A DNA stretch of 64,000 bases from Heterohyrax brucei (GCA_028571685.1 CM053162.1:48890851-48954850), one strand, 5' to 3'; positions 46,401 to 58,774 are shown, counted from the first letter of the stretch. The notes: generated by a model not told the origin, from the letters alone. Numbers and translations are program-made.

Positions 46401-48825
46401 GAAAGAAAAGAAAAAGAACTATGCATCAAAGAATCTGAAGTGTATTCTAGCGCTGCATACGGTGGAGAAACATTCTACCAAGAAGAGTGTATTATTGTTC
46501 TAATTAAAAAAAAAAAAGGCATGTTAAAGAATAATAAGATTTAGGAAAAACAACTGAACGTGATATGTTACCAAAAGTAACCTTTAATCTTTCCAGGTAA
46601 AATCTCATTTGGTTTATAGAGTAAACATGCTACAGAAAAAAAAATTGTTTCAGAATTATGCAGACCAGTCTGCCCTGCCACCCTCGCTGACGTGGTGCAG
46701 AAATGGTACTTTAATCCACTGAGCTTTTTCTGACATTTTTCTTAACATTGGTGAGCCTTATTTAGAGCAGCAAAGGAGACATGTACAGCTTCCTATGACA
46801 CTGATGGGTGTTTCAAAATGTTACAGGAGAAGAGGGGAGGGGGAAAAGAAAAAAAAGATTTGCTGCCAGTCACTTCATCAATAGAACTACAAGAGCAATT
46901 ACTATTTGTTAAAAGTTAACATTTCAAATGCAGCTAAATCTTAAAGAAACCATGTCCTTTTGGGCTATTTTTGGGGGGGGGGAGGGAGGATGCCCGTTAA
47001 TGATTACTTATCAAAGAGCACTCAAGTACAGGAACCATTTAAAGCATATTGTGTTTTTAGATGAAACTTGCAGCCAAACCATTCCTAAGAGGCTTAATTT
47101 AGGTTTTATAGAAGGAACATAAAAAAGAAGCAGGTTACAGCAATACGCTGAAATATGTGGTCCATTTTAAATATCTTCATTTAAAAACGTATGTTTATTT
47201 TCCCTCCTGGGAACACTAACATGTGTCTTGACAGAGAAAGCAAGGGCATGCTACATTCTTAAAATTTGTCTGTTAAAAGTATCACATTCCAAGGCAAGTT
47301 TGAACGTTTTCATTACTACAGATAACCTCTTAATTATGTCACCGTCTTCCACTTGTTAATCAGGAACCTTCATAGTTAACCACGGAGTGGTAGCCTGCAG
47401 GAGAATACATTATTATTAGTGATTAGAAACACATTCTTCCCTATCATCCTCTTCTTGCCAGTATGGCAAGAACTCGGCTAAAACTGTATTCACCTGCTTC
47501 AGCACCTAAAAAGAAATCTAGATGACAATGTTGTTAATAACGTCAAACTGTGCAGCCCATGAAATACTGAAGTGATAGATAATTTTACCTTTCCTGTCTC
47601 TCTCCCCAACTTCTGCCTCCTGCACCTCCCATGTAATCCTATTTGAACTCATTTTAGGTTCCTTCTGCAGCCACCAGCATCTGAGATACTCTTGCGGAGA
47701 GTCAAGTGCAAGTGGAGTCAATAAAATCATGTTTCACTGTTGCTTTATCAACCCTCCTAGGTAGTTTTCCTGCCAGCCAACCTGCGCTGTAAAGACCCAT
47801 AAAATTATGCAATAGTGGCTTCTTTGAGGTTCTCTAATCAGATAATAGCTGACATTAGGAGGGAAGGGCCCAAGGCAACGTTACCGGCACTTAACACTGT
47901 GGTTGGTCATTACTTGTCTGGTAGAGACCAATAAACAGTTGATTACTATCCTATAAGGAGCCAATATTTTATATTTACCCCGGTTATTTTTTTTCCTTTC
48001 TCTCCAACTTCTTAAAACAGCCTGTGTTTGTCAAGAAGATCTATGAGGAACAGCCTCCCAGGCACCTTAAAAATAAGAATTTTCGTAGCATGAAATGATA
48101 CTTTCTGTGGAAAGGTGAGAATGATTTGGGTTTTCACAAGAGCAAAGGTTTCATTAATTTCAAGTCCTTCCCCCAACCCATGTGGAAGCTCCTAGAAGTC
48201 TGTCCCCTGCCCCCCACTCCGCCCCAACACGCAGGTTCACAGACTGCAACCAAGGGGTTTTAAAATGCAAATATTTATATTTAAGCTCTGGCAATAACCG
48301 AGCCATTTTGCTTTCTCTGTAAGCCTGTGATAATTAATGATTTGTACCTGGAAGTATGTTTCGTTTATCTCTTTATGAGTGGAGATATTCTATAAATAAA
48401 AGGTAATTTATAAAAGCAAACCAGCCATTTGAAAGAATAAACCTAAATCCAACGATATAATTGTTTAAAGCTCTAAGAGTCAGCGGCAGATTCGTAAACT
48501 TTTAAGGAAATCTTGATTAAAATGGGGGTATGTGTGCGTTTTTGAATGTTTATTGAATTTGAGTCCCTCAAGGGGAAAAAAAATAAGAGGCATAAAAGTC
48601 AGGCAGCAGAAACATTGTGATTATTATATGTATTTCAAACCAGGGTATGCACTTGTCTTGACTTCTTGTTACAATTTTGCTTTCTCTTTATGTGTTTCAG
48701 TATCATCAGTTACTAACCAGTGCAAATTGGAAAATAGCAAGCTTTTTCAGTACCTTTCCTTGGCTGGGCCCCTTTTAGGATGAACAGAGCTATATCTGTA
48801 AAGACTGGACCCTGATTTCACAGCC

Positions 48826-49330
48826 TCATACAAAGCCAGGCAATTTTGGAGCCAAACAAACAAAGGGGGCGTAAGTGATTTCATTTATTTTGATAATCCT
48901 CCCCCTGCACGGGGGCATTTTGCTGTCTTTGTCAACGTGAATGACAAGAATTTGGCCAACTCTCTCTGAGCTGCACTCAACAGTGACAGGCAAATTATCA
49001 GAGGCCCTGCACTTCTTATTATCAGAGGAGAAGCCATCAGGGGGATGCGTGGAGGATACCTCTCCCTTGTCACTATTTGTCAGTGGGACAAGGGCCACTG
49101 CTATGGGTAGCTGACAGGTAATTTCAACAATAACAATTACTCCTACTACTGGCGTCATAAACAATTCGCCCAAGGCCTGACAGTAGCAAAGCTTTATAAT
49201 TCAATGCCATATAAATAAATGCCAGCAGGTAACAAGTAATTTAGCTCCAATTAAGCTTTCACCCTGGCATTAATATTGTTATTGCAAGAAAATGGAAAAT
49301 TGAAAAAAAAATCCAATATGTTAATAGATG
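48826..49330. promoter_or_regulatory. candidate enhancer with GATA and TGACAG motifs
   Basis: Contains attatcagagg twice (48994-49004 and 49018-49028), each with a GATA-type core on the minus strand and 24 bases apart. TGACAG cores, a MEIS/TGIF-type motif, occur at 48984, 49112 and 49178. CAATTA/TTAAT motifs cluster at 49200-49280. A 115-codon minus frame (48826-49173) spans the same stretch but resembles no protein I know. Confidence 0.35.
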
Positions 49331-49589
49331 AAGAGGGCTGCAAAGGCTAGAGGAGAGGTGCTGAGAGAAGGAAACCGAAATTATTATGGTGTCATATTTG
49401 ATGCCATCCTAGAGGCCAAACAGCAATATAATTACTTTAATATAAGTAGGGAAACCAGGAATGTTGTTGCCTTAGACTTCAGATCTGGGGAATACCCGAC
49501 ACAGCCTTTCAAAACCTGCCTCCCTTCAATTTCTGAAGAACTAAGTAGACATATGAGAATGTGTATATAATGTAGCATTTGACTGCCTC

Positions 49590-49614
49590 TTTTTTTTTTT
49601 TTTTTTTTTTTTTT
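49590..49614 (+). repeat. T25 homopolymer
   Basis: Twenty-five T in a row with no SINE or L1 body attached on either side. A perfect 14-bp palindrome (ctgaaatatttcag) follows at 49618-49631. Confidence 0.95.
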
Positions 49615-50400
49615 ACCTGAAATATTTCAGCTGAAGCAGAAACAGGCTTATCAAAGGAACACTTCCATCTGGTTAAGAAAATCACATCAGCACCTGCTTC
49701 CTTTCCATTAAGTCTGGCAATGAAACTATCTTCATCAGCCCATTTTTATTGATGGTGAAGTTATCCCTGAGAGTCCCCTCTGCTCTCAACTGCCCACCTC
49801 TCGGAAGAAGAGAGGCGGCAGCCCCATCTCCCTGTGTAAAACTTCCTGATCAAACCAATTTGCCATTTTTATATTTGTCCGGCCAGACAATGTGCCATCC
49901 CAGTGACAGGAGTAAAAGAATTTGAAAATCTCTAATTAGGAGAGCTGTGGAGCAATTAACGCATGTCAAATTTCACTTCATCAAGTGCCACTCTAATTTT
50001 CCCTCTAAAAATTAATGGATTTCTTTCCCCCCTTTTGGTATGTGTGCGTCCCCTTAAGGCAATGTTGATTCAAATCTGCTCAAGATGCAGTGTTGCACAG
50101 CTAAGCATCTTCTTGATTACAATCCGCCACACTTCTAACTGCGCTCATTCTCACTGCCAGGGATACTTTGTCAACAGTCAAATGACACCACGCTGGTAAC
50201 AATGCGTAATGGTGCTCCTCCTCCAGGGCCCCTGTCAGGAGAGGGGGGTCATAAAAATGGGAGGTTTTCTTCTCCACTGTTTCTAATGGAAGTTTGCATG
50301 CCTGGGTCACTGGCCAGGCTGTAATTTTTAAAAATCAATTTGTTAATTTCAAGAAAAGGAATAGACGGACAGAACAGGAAAAAAAAAATTCTTCATGGAG

Positions 50401-50420
50401 GGGGGTAGGGCAGGGTGGGG
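50401..50420 (+). other. G-quadruplex motif
   Basis: Four G tracts (5, 3, 3, 4) separated by loops TA, CA and T, which meets the strict four-tract, short-loop rule. A looser G-rich tract follows at 50673-50714. Confidence 0.7.
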
Positions 50421-51239
50421 AATCAGAGGACGAATGAGGAACTGAAGATATCTGTGCCCAAAGTTTAGCTTAAACACTTTGTTCGGAGACATTTTCAAGA
50501 GCACGATTCTTGGTTAAATACCAGATTTTTTTTCCTCCCTTAACTTATGGGCTATAAACATTGGAAGCCTCTCTTGAACAGACAGTATTTAGATTATAAG
50601 AGAAGTTTGTTTAACTGCCATATTTGCCAGAATCCTCAAAACATCACAGGGTGCAGAAGACAAATGACTTTTGGGGTGGGGGGAGAGGAATGGGGGTAGA
50701 AGTGGGATGGGGTGGAGCACGACTGTAGAGCCCAAAACACGTTGAATCATTTTAACTAGTTTATATCAGAGTTGCTGTAGGTCAGTGGACTGAGCCATCA
50801 GCATGCGTGAGGAATACTGTTTGCCGAAAAAAATGAAAGAAAGCAAAGCAGTGATGAAAAGACCTTGAAAATGATCAGATCTGGAACAAAAAGGGGAAAA
50901 TCAAACAAAATGTTAAATGTGCCTGTTGGCAGATTTTCAGGGAATGGAGAGCATTTACGTGGGCTTCAAACCACTTTTTTCAACGTGAAAGTGTATTTCT
51001 GGTTATATATTTCCCCTCAAATGCTATATTTTAAATAATAACAATCCAAATTTCCAGTATGTATAGTTCCTTTTTTTTTTTTTTAAATTTTGCAGGTGAA
51101 AGACAGCTTTTCATTCATGGACAACTGACTCAAAAATTTAAAATTTGATATTTTGAGGTTTGTATTTCCCAGTACGAAACATCTTTCCCTTCTTTTTAGG
51201 GCTCCACCCCAGCATGTTCCAAAGTGGTCTATTTCAAAC

Positions 51240-52060
51240 AAAAGACAACAATGACACTTGCATCTTTCAACTAATCAAATGCTACATTCTCTCAAAATGA
51301 ATTGGGGAATCACTAGAAGTTTTGCACTTAGATTCACGCAAACTGATTTATTTTCATTGTCCCCGAACATCATTGCCTGAACTTTATAGATAAAATGATA
51401 CTGGGGTTAAGTTTTCATGTGGCTTGTTGACAAACAAAGGTGTCTTGATAAAGCCAAGTTCTGTATACCTTTGCAAAACACAACCCTCGAACAATCTCTC
51501 ATTAAAACCCTACACAAGGATTGTAAACGGAAATTTAACAGGAGAAAACTTGATTATATAATGCAATCCAGCAGTAATCAATTTTGCCTTCAATATCTTG
51601 CTTTTGTTTTCAAAATGCTAAATAAACAATCCATAATGCATCCCTCATCAGCCAAACCTTGGAGGCTCTGTGCTCAAATAACAGGAAACATATTCAATTT
51701 TCCTAACAGAAGACAGTTCATTAAGCTGTGCCACATCAAATAAAACTTTAATTTCTCCAGCATCAGAGTCGCAATGAAAGCAATTGAAGAAGATGAGCCA
51801 TATGGTACTTCTATCAGCAAACACATATTGCTCATTCCCCCAAAGTTTTCTAATTCTGCTCCCCAGACCTGTGTAATAGAGATAATGTGCTCGGAGAGCA
51901 GCAACCATGAGCTATCTAGTGTACACTTCTAATACTGTATTTAATGGGAAATAATGAATCATAAAACCTAGAGAAGACGGCTTTTGCTAACCTAAATCTC
52001 AGCTGTAATTTCATTGTTCTGTGCCTAAGATGCTGTTTGCCCTCTCCAAACAACAGCAGT
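51240..52060. promoter_or_regulatory. candidate conserved non-coding element
   Basis: Low-repeat AT-rich stretch with many homeodomain-type motifs (attaagc, taatcaa, taatttc) and no transposon signature. The 108-codon + frame 51417-51743 and the opposed 86-codon frame show no protein family features. The call rests on texture only. Confidence 0.28.
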
Positions 52061-53439
52061 TGTGCTTAATGATGCTGCTTTAAACCTGGGCTAGAAAAAA
52101 CATTCCTAATATAACCAAGTTTCTATTAACTCCTGAAATTCTGAATTTCATGATACAGTGATAAAGACATTGAGCTAATGGACTGCATATCAGTTTTAAA
52201 TCCAAATAAGCTTTTTTTTTTTTTTTTTAAATTCTGTCTCTCAGGTCGGAATGCTCAGTGCCGGTCTCCAGCACGCCCCCATCCCGCCGTCCTCCCATGC
52301 GATGCAAATGGCAAGATTAAAAATGAGGAGATTTTCTTGTTATTAGCAAATCTGACATTTTCCTGATGAAATGCACATAGAACTTGAAAGCTACATAATA
52401 CTCAGAAGTAATGTCTCCTCTCTAACCCTAGCTACCAAAAAGAAATAACTTAGGTAAAGGAAAGATCTTTATAAAATCTCTACAGAAGAATGCCAGGATT
52501 ATATTGTAAATGAAAGAGCCAAATATTACTGAGCTTTTGGAGCAATAGGATTTTGATGTATGGGGAGAATGTTTCTTCTCCCTCCTTAGCAGTTTTTATT
52601 ATTCACCTAAACATGATGCATATACTAAAATGTAGAAATAAAGGAAGGAATTTATGTGTCTCGAGTTCTGCCTCCCTCTGGTAAGATCCTAGGGCCAAGG
52701 CTTAGCTCATTTTTAGAGAAAAACGCCCCCCCACCCATAAAATAGATGGCTTAAACATTTCCATTTTTAAAGCTCATCCGATCAATATTTTACCAACACC
52801 ATGCTAATTTAAAACACTATCAAATAATACTGCAGATACATATTGAAAACATATTTTAATGGTTTTGTTTGTTCTGGCATTTGATGAACTCAGGACAATA
52901 AAATTAAAAAGAGACTTTTAAAAGTTAGAGATTGCCTTTTTAAAGCTTATTAAAATCAGCATGTTACATGCCTATCTTTGAATTAGCTCTGGAGATTTGA
53001 TTGCCATCATTAAAACTAGTTGTTTGGGTGCTGCCCTGGGATCATTCAAACCCTTCCTCCAAGCTGATTCTGACTAGTTCATCATTTGGAACTTCTTTCC
53101 GTAGAAATTAAAGAAACAAAGAAAATGTCGCCAATGGAAGAAACAGTCACTAAAACAGAAAATAGTATGGTAAGACAGTAAGATGAAACCAGGAGAGGAC
53201 CAACGGCTAAAATAACTACACTAACATTGGAAACACACTCAGAGGAAAAAGAAAAAAAAAAGAAAGAAACCCACCCACCACCACAACACAGAAGCAGTCC
53301 ATTGATTATATTTCATGAATGCCTTAAAACAAATGTTTAAACAGTTTTCTGAAACAGTGCAGAAAACCCCTGCCTGCTCCACTGGGTTGCGGTGACAATG
53401 GTCTATTGCAATGTCAAACACGCTGGAGGATAAAAAGGT

Positions 53440-53700
53440 GCTTTTTGTTACAATTTTATCAAAGCTGTTCATCTTCGAGCTGCAGGCAGCATTTTGCTGG
53501 AATCACAGATATTTCTCTGTCCAGGCTCCTTTGTTTGTGCATCTCGTTTGCATATATTTATCTCCAGCTAAGGGTGCTTTCTGCTTATTAAGGCCTCCCC
53601 TTGCATTACTTCATAAGCCAGCTGCTAAGAGGGATTTCACCTGTGGTGATGGAGAAAAGAAGGGTGAAAACTCAAATTCTTCATAAAAAGGAAATCTTCT
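53440..53700. promoter_or_regulatory. candidate enhancer with TCF-, SOX- and octamer-like sites
   Basis: TCF/LEF-like atcaaag at 53458-53464, SOX-like cctttgtt at 53528-53535 and octamer-like tttgcata at 53547-53554, the last two 11 bases apart. AT-rich ttattaag elements follow near 53586. It lies in the repeat-poor block. Single motifs are common by chance, so this is a hypothesis. Confidence 0.33.
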
Positions 53701-54667
53701 GAGCCTTTTCCCCTATAAATGTGCACCATTTGTGTTAAACAGCCTCTTGTCATGATAGATGGCTCCAGAGGTCAGGGGTTAAAGTTGATTTGAAGGTCAG
53801 CAGTAAAACAACAGACAAACCAGACGCCAAACTGGTTCCTTAGCTGTCGGTGGGAGGCTGCGGTACAACCAGGTCTTGAACATTTTTCAACCTCTAATAA
53901 AACAGGGTATGAATCTGAAGTGGATCAACCAGGCCCCTGAGGAAGCAGTACAGAAAAACACAAATAATATCAATATCAGGCAGCCACAAGAAACAATGGG
54001 GCATTTCTCCGCGCTCTGTGCATGCTTCTATTGTTTCAAGGGCCAGGGAATTAATTCCACTTATTTATTTAAGGCGTGTCAATTCACTGCCTAAACCTGT
54101 TTCAGTGTCAAGATGAATAAAACTTTTATGGCTCATAAAATAGAGCCATTCATCTCAATGTTCTTTGTGGGGCTTCTTTTTATTTTTTTTTTTCTTTTCT
54201 GGCATTCTGAGCTGGGCCCTTGCTCTGAGATGGTTACATCAGTACCCACTGTCGCTATGATCCACAATGTATGAGAGACAGAGAGAGAGTAAAGATTTCA
54301 CTGATAAATGGATCTCCATAGACATGACACGGGACAGCGTTTTAGCTGCAAGGTAAGAGACCCAGAAATCCCTCTGAAAACGGCACATGCGACTACATAT
54401 GTTTTGAGCATGCATTATTTACAAAGCAGAAGTCTCATAGTTTTAGAACAAAGAAAAGTTCAACATGAGAGCAGTACACAAATTCATTTCCTAGAATATT
54501 GTATATATATTTCTGACTTTAGAAGTGCAATCTTGTTAGGGTTTCTTCTGTTCATCTTTTTTCTTTGTGGTCCCAAATTTGACTCTTGGACAGTCAGCTT
54601 GCACTCATGTAGTAATCAAATGCCTTAGCTCTACCTTCCTACATATGATGTTTAATTTTAAGCATAA

Positions 54668-54985
54668 AATGTAGGGATGGATTATCCAATCAGCAGTGTA
54701 AGCACAACATTTACCTTGCTTACCAGATCATCTGTGGGGAACAATTTCACATTTTTTTCTCCATGTCAAAGATTCGCCTTCTAGGTATGGCTGGCATCTG
54801 TCTCCCCCAACCCCACAACACCTTCCTACAGAATCAAAAGCTCTTTTCAAATTTCAGTTCCCGACAGAGGCATATGATCCAATAAGCAAGGTAAGCATGG
54901 GCTGAAACCATGAGAAACTGTCCACTGCAGATTAGTAAGTAAGCACAAATGAGCCTCTTCTTACCTTGCTATTTGGATAATCACC
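54668..54985 (+). repeat. unassigned interspersed repeat, copy A
   Basis: Homologous, in opposite orientation, to 58775-59045. Shared blocks in order: 'ggattat' + 'taagcacaa', 'gaacaatttcacattttt', 'tcaaagatt' + 'ttctag', 'agaatcaa' + 'ctcttttca' and 'aagtaagcac'-type ends. It carries several copies of a taagcaaggtaagcac-like unit in both orientations near its ends. I cannot name the family; an ancient LTR or DNA transposon is possible. Confidence 0.6.
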
Positions 54986-56477
54986 CCTGATAAAATGACA
55001 AAGAGAAATAGAACAGAAAAGACACTTGTCTAAAATTTTGTATTCTGAACTTTTTCAGAATTCAGTTGTAGAACTGATTTTACTTTGATTTCCAGACTAA
55101 TGATTTTAATAACAATGTAATAATAACAAGTAATATATATGTATGTATGTATATGTAATAATTAACAAGTTAGCATCTATGAAGTGCCACACAGAGTTAA
55201 ACACATTGGAATTATTAGTGATAATTTAAATCAAGTCACACAAGTTGACCCAGAATCGACTGCAATAATCTTCTTAATTATCCAGAACACATTCTTAGAA
55301 TAAAAAGTTCCAATTAGACAACATCATTATTATAGCAGATGCTCTAACAGGTAACATCCTGGGATCACAATGACTGTATATTAAAGTGAACAAAAAGAAG
55401 AACTTAATGATGTTTCACAAGTTTAACTTAAATCAGACATCGCAACTCTATGCTTTATTATAATGTAAGTCGATTTGTGGACAGTTCACTTACTCTGATG
55501 CCCCAGTTATTTATGCTTTTGAGTTCCCTAAGTAATATTAGTGTCTTTATAAAGATGTTGAATTATTTTCTGATTTATTCAGTCAGCAGGCTAAGGTTTT
55601 TTCATGTTTTTCTAGCAAGCGGATTATCTGAGGATGGCCCCAAGCATGCACTGTGCTTCCGCATTTTGCACATAGATACCGTCCCAGAGATGATGGTTCC
55701 GTTTTGGGTGCTGAATACCACACAAGATTCTAGTGCTTTATAATTCACATTTGAACAAGCATGTGGTCCTCACAAATACAACTACTGGTTTGTACCAAAG
55801 CAGTCCTGTTGGAAAATGGAATTGCTTTCAAGAGGGGCATTAGGCCCTAGGAAAAATATTTTCATCCAAAATGGATTGGGTTTTGGTAATCCATCGTAAT
55901 GTACTCTCATTTAAAAACGAAGCAGGAGATTTTTCTTCTATAACCAATTACATTTTTAAAAAATGCAAGTACCCTTGCTTCACACAAGGAGCTCAACTTG
56001 TGGTTGGAGAGATTTTCTAACTTATTAAATATTGTTTATATCCTCATTCTTACAGACCCTCTGTCTTTCCAAAGCATTTTATAGCTCCCTCTGTAACTGA
56101 CTGAACAATTTTCTGTCGACCTTCGCATTAAATTTAACCCCACCCCGCCCCCAAACCCAGACTCTCCAAGCCACTAGACTGGAGCAAAAATATATAGTTT
56201 ACTTCCCTCCCTCCCGCCCGCTAGTCTGCACCCCTGTCTCTTGTTTTTCTTTCACTCTAATCTAATCGCTAATTCTTCAGCATGGCCAAATAGTTAAAAA
56301 TGTTAAGTGCTAGCAAAGCCTTCTACCTCCCCCTCATAGCTGTCTCCGTTTATGGAATGGGTCCCGGTTTCCTCCTCCTCTCCTTCAGCCTGGGGTCTTC
56401 GGGGTCAGAACACTGTAAATACACACAGCCCTGGCCCAACCCATAAATCTGAGCAAAGGGCAGGGCTTATAATATTC

Positions 56478-56503
56478 AGATAAGTGCGGGTGGGGGCGGG
56501 GCG
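56478..56503 (+). promoter_or_regulatory. GATA site next to GC box
   Basis: agataag at 56478-56484 is followed 7 bases later by gggggcggggcg (56492-56503), an SP/KLF-type box, in a locally GC-rich patch. The pairing is typical of some enhancers and promoters. No TATA box or transcript support can be seen. Confidence 0.35.
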
Positions 56504-56797
56504 TGGAAGGAGCCAGGACCAGCCAAGTCTGAGGCACGATGGGCTTGTTAGGGGCTTAAAAGAACTAAAAGGGATCAGAATCCTTAGTGGAGAAAGAAAA
56601 AGAAATAATTTTGTCTTGAAACATCTCTCCTTATTTCTAACGGATGAGGCTGGCACTGCTCCCTTCTCTTTTTTTTTTAAGGCATTGCTTCTATTCACAT
56701 CCCTATCAAGTGTATTATCTTAGAGGCAATCTAATTAAACAATAAATTTCATTTATTTCGAATGTCCTTTTTGCTTCTTGAGCGTATTTGTGTTCTG

Positions 56798-56844
56798 ATG
56801 TGTGTGTGTGTGTGTGTGCACGTGCGCGCGCACGTGTGTGTGTG
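56798..56844 (+). repeat. (GT)n with palindromic core, Z-DNA candidate
   Basis: 47 bases of strict purine-pyrimidine alternation. The core cacgtgcgcgcgcacgtg (56819-56836) is a perfect 18-bp palindrome with a CACGTG E-box at each end. Confidence 0.9.
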
Positions 56845-57626
56845 ATGTGAATCATTTTACCAGAAACTCTTCTTGACAGTAATTTTTCAATCCTAAGGTC
56901 TCGGACTAAATAACCATGTTGTTAGTCACCACGTTGAATCCCAAAGAAAATAAGTCCTGAAGGAGTGACGAATGACAAAGTGATAAATAAATGGTTACAT
57001 ATCCATCACTCTTCAAGGCTTCTGTATTATCCCAAGAATTCACTTGAATCTTTTCATTTCAAATTTCTTTGTGACTCCTGAAAGACTGTCCCGCCTGGGG
57101 AACGTGCCTTTCCTGAACACAAATATTGTTGACATGGAAAGTCCTGAGCAACCATGACTGGTCAAGTACTGTCTGCCACTCCCCTGCTCTGACTCCCCCT
57201 TAGATGCAGTGAGCCAGCTAATTCACAAGTGTGCCTTAGTCGTCAGACTAGAATAATGCTGACTTAATTTGTTTTCAACTGGCATTTTGTTATATCCCAT
57301 ATATATATGTATACATATATATACAATTTTGTATGATTTTTCTAACTTATTCTATTGGCTAATAGAGAACTGACCAAACAAGGCTAATTCATGTTACTCT
57401 AAAGGAATTCTTCACTTGGGTTCACACATTAATGAAAGTTCCATGTTGTTAAGACAATTTTATTAGAAAAATTACAGAGAGAGTAATTGGGCTAGGAGCC
57501 CAGAGCATTGCCCACCAAGCTGGTCTTACTTTTGACAAATCCCTTAAATGATATGATAATAATTACAATTTATTTAAAATTTATTTTGGGGAGGGAGTGT
57601 GCTAGATGCTTAGGAAAAAAAAGCTA

Positions 57627-57781
57627 AAACCCACTGCTGTCCAGCCCATCCTGACTCATGGCTATCCCGTAGGACACAGTAGAATTGCCCCATATGCTTT
57701 CCAAAGAGCAACCGGTGGATTTGAATTGCTGACTTTTCAGTTAGCAGCTGAGCTCTTCGCCATGGTACTACTGTGGCTCCA
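57627..57781 (-). mobile_element. AfroSINE
   Basis: Antisense: aaaacccactgctgtccagc, agaattgccccatatgcttt, ggtggatttgaattgctgac. It is the first young repeat after the repeat-poor block. Confidence 0.9.
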
Positions 57782-57953
57782 CTTTAAATAGGCATATCAA
57801 TTCTAATCCTCACAATAACATGGGTAAATTTAGACAAAGTCACGTGGTTTTCATTTTGTAAGTGAAAAACCTCTGGCTTGAAAAGTCGAGAGGCTCATCT
57901 CGATCATGCATCTAAGCATGGTCACTCTTCTGAGCTGCCTCTTGTGGCTTTAA

Positions 57954-58113
57954 AAAAAAACCCACCTCCATCAAGTAGTCTCCAATCCATAGCGACCCTA
58001 TAGGTCAGGGTAGAACTCCCCCACAGAGTTTCCGAAGAGCTCCAGGTGGATAAGAACTGCCGATTTTTCAGTTAGCAGCCATAACTCTTAACCCACTACG
58101 ACGCTAGAGTTTC
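57954..58113 (-). mobile_element. AfroSINE with probable target duplication
   Basis: Antisense: gtagtctccaatccatagcg, tagaactcccccacagagtt, ctagagtttcc. ggctttaa at 57946-57953 and 58121-58128, with similar upstream bases, is probably the target-site duplication. Confidence 0.9.
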
Positions 58114-58449
58114 CTCTCACGGCTTTAAGTTTTGCGTTTTCAGCATGAGGGTCTTTGGTAGATCAGTTTCTACCCAGCAGCGATATCCCAGATCCAGGTT
58201 GGTTTTCTCCAGTCCATGTCTCTCTTGGCATCTTTCAACTGCCACCCCCCCGGACCTTAGTCTGGTTCTCACACACCTCTTGGACCACATGTCTGGACCT
58301 AAAGTCACTGATTGCTCGCCTGCCTTGCTTTTATTTTGTGATTACATGTGTACAAGGGGAGCACTCTCTGATCCACGGGACAGACTAAAGTCTCCAGAGG
58401 TGCCTTGACTCTCCACTGTCTCACCTGTGATATTCGGCCAGGCAGCCTG
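58114..58449. other. unique non-coding DNA
   Basis: No repeat recognised. Two overlapping + frames (58145-58408 and 58155-58388) and one minus frame share this stretch, and none resembles a known protein. Confidence 0.4.
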
Positions 58450-58630
58450 GCAGAGCAGCAATGTCTACAGGGGATGTTAAACTCTGACTACCTAAGCTTA
58501 AATGCTAGCTCCCCTATTTCCAGCTGTGTGGCCTTGTAAAAGTCACTCAACACTCCGTGCTTTGATCTTTGCACCTGTGAAACGTGTCTGTAATAGTACC
58601 TGTGCTATTGCTTGCCCAAACTCTTACCAT
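58450..58630 (+). mobile_element. MIR
   Basis: Forward MIR: 'aaatgctagctcccctattt', 'ccagctgtgtggccttgtaa', 'aagtcactcaacactc', 'tgtaatagtacctgtgct'. Confidence 0.72.
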
Positions 58631-58774
58631 AGCTTTGAGTCCGACTCACTATAGCCAAGCTCTCCCGTCTGCAACCCAATCACCTTCCTTCATCAGTTCC
58701 CATCATACAGTAACGAACAAGATGCACTCCTACTTAAAAGTCTTTAAGGATGTTGCCCTTGAATTTCAGTGACA

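Larger units (their letters stand above)
43414..54667. other. repeat-poor non-coding block, candidate regulatory DNA
   Basis: About 11.2 kb in which I find no AfroSINE, L1, RTE or LTR, against roughly one per 1-2 kb in the rest of the window. It is AT-rich with frequent ATTA, CAATTA and TAAT motifs, plus only simple tracts: an AAGA run near 46108, a G run at 46973-46982 and T runs at 49590-49614 and 52211-52229. Frames up to 115 codons are unconvincing as exons. Depletion of insertions is typical of dense developmental cis-regulatory regions. Function and target gene are inference only. Confidence 0.5.
54986..57626. other. unique non-coding DNA
   Basis: No SINE, L1 or LTR recognised. Contains a GC-box/GATA cluster (56478-56503), an alternating purine-pyrimidine tract (56798-56844) and an AT palindromic run near 57297-57325. 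Frames such as 55450-55743 show no family features. Confidence 0.4.
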
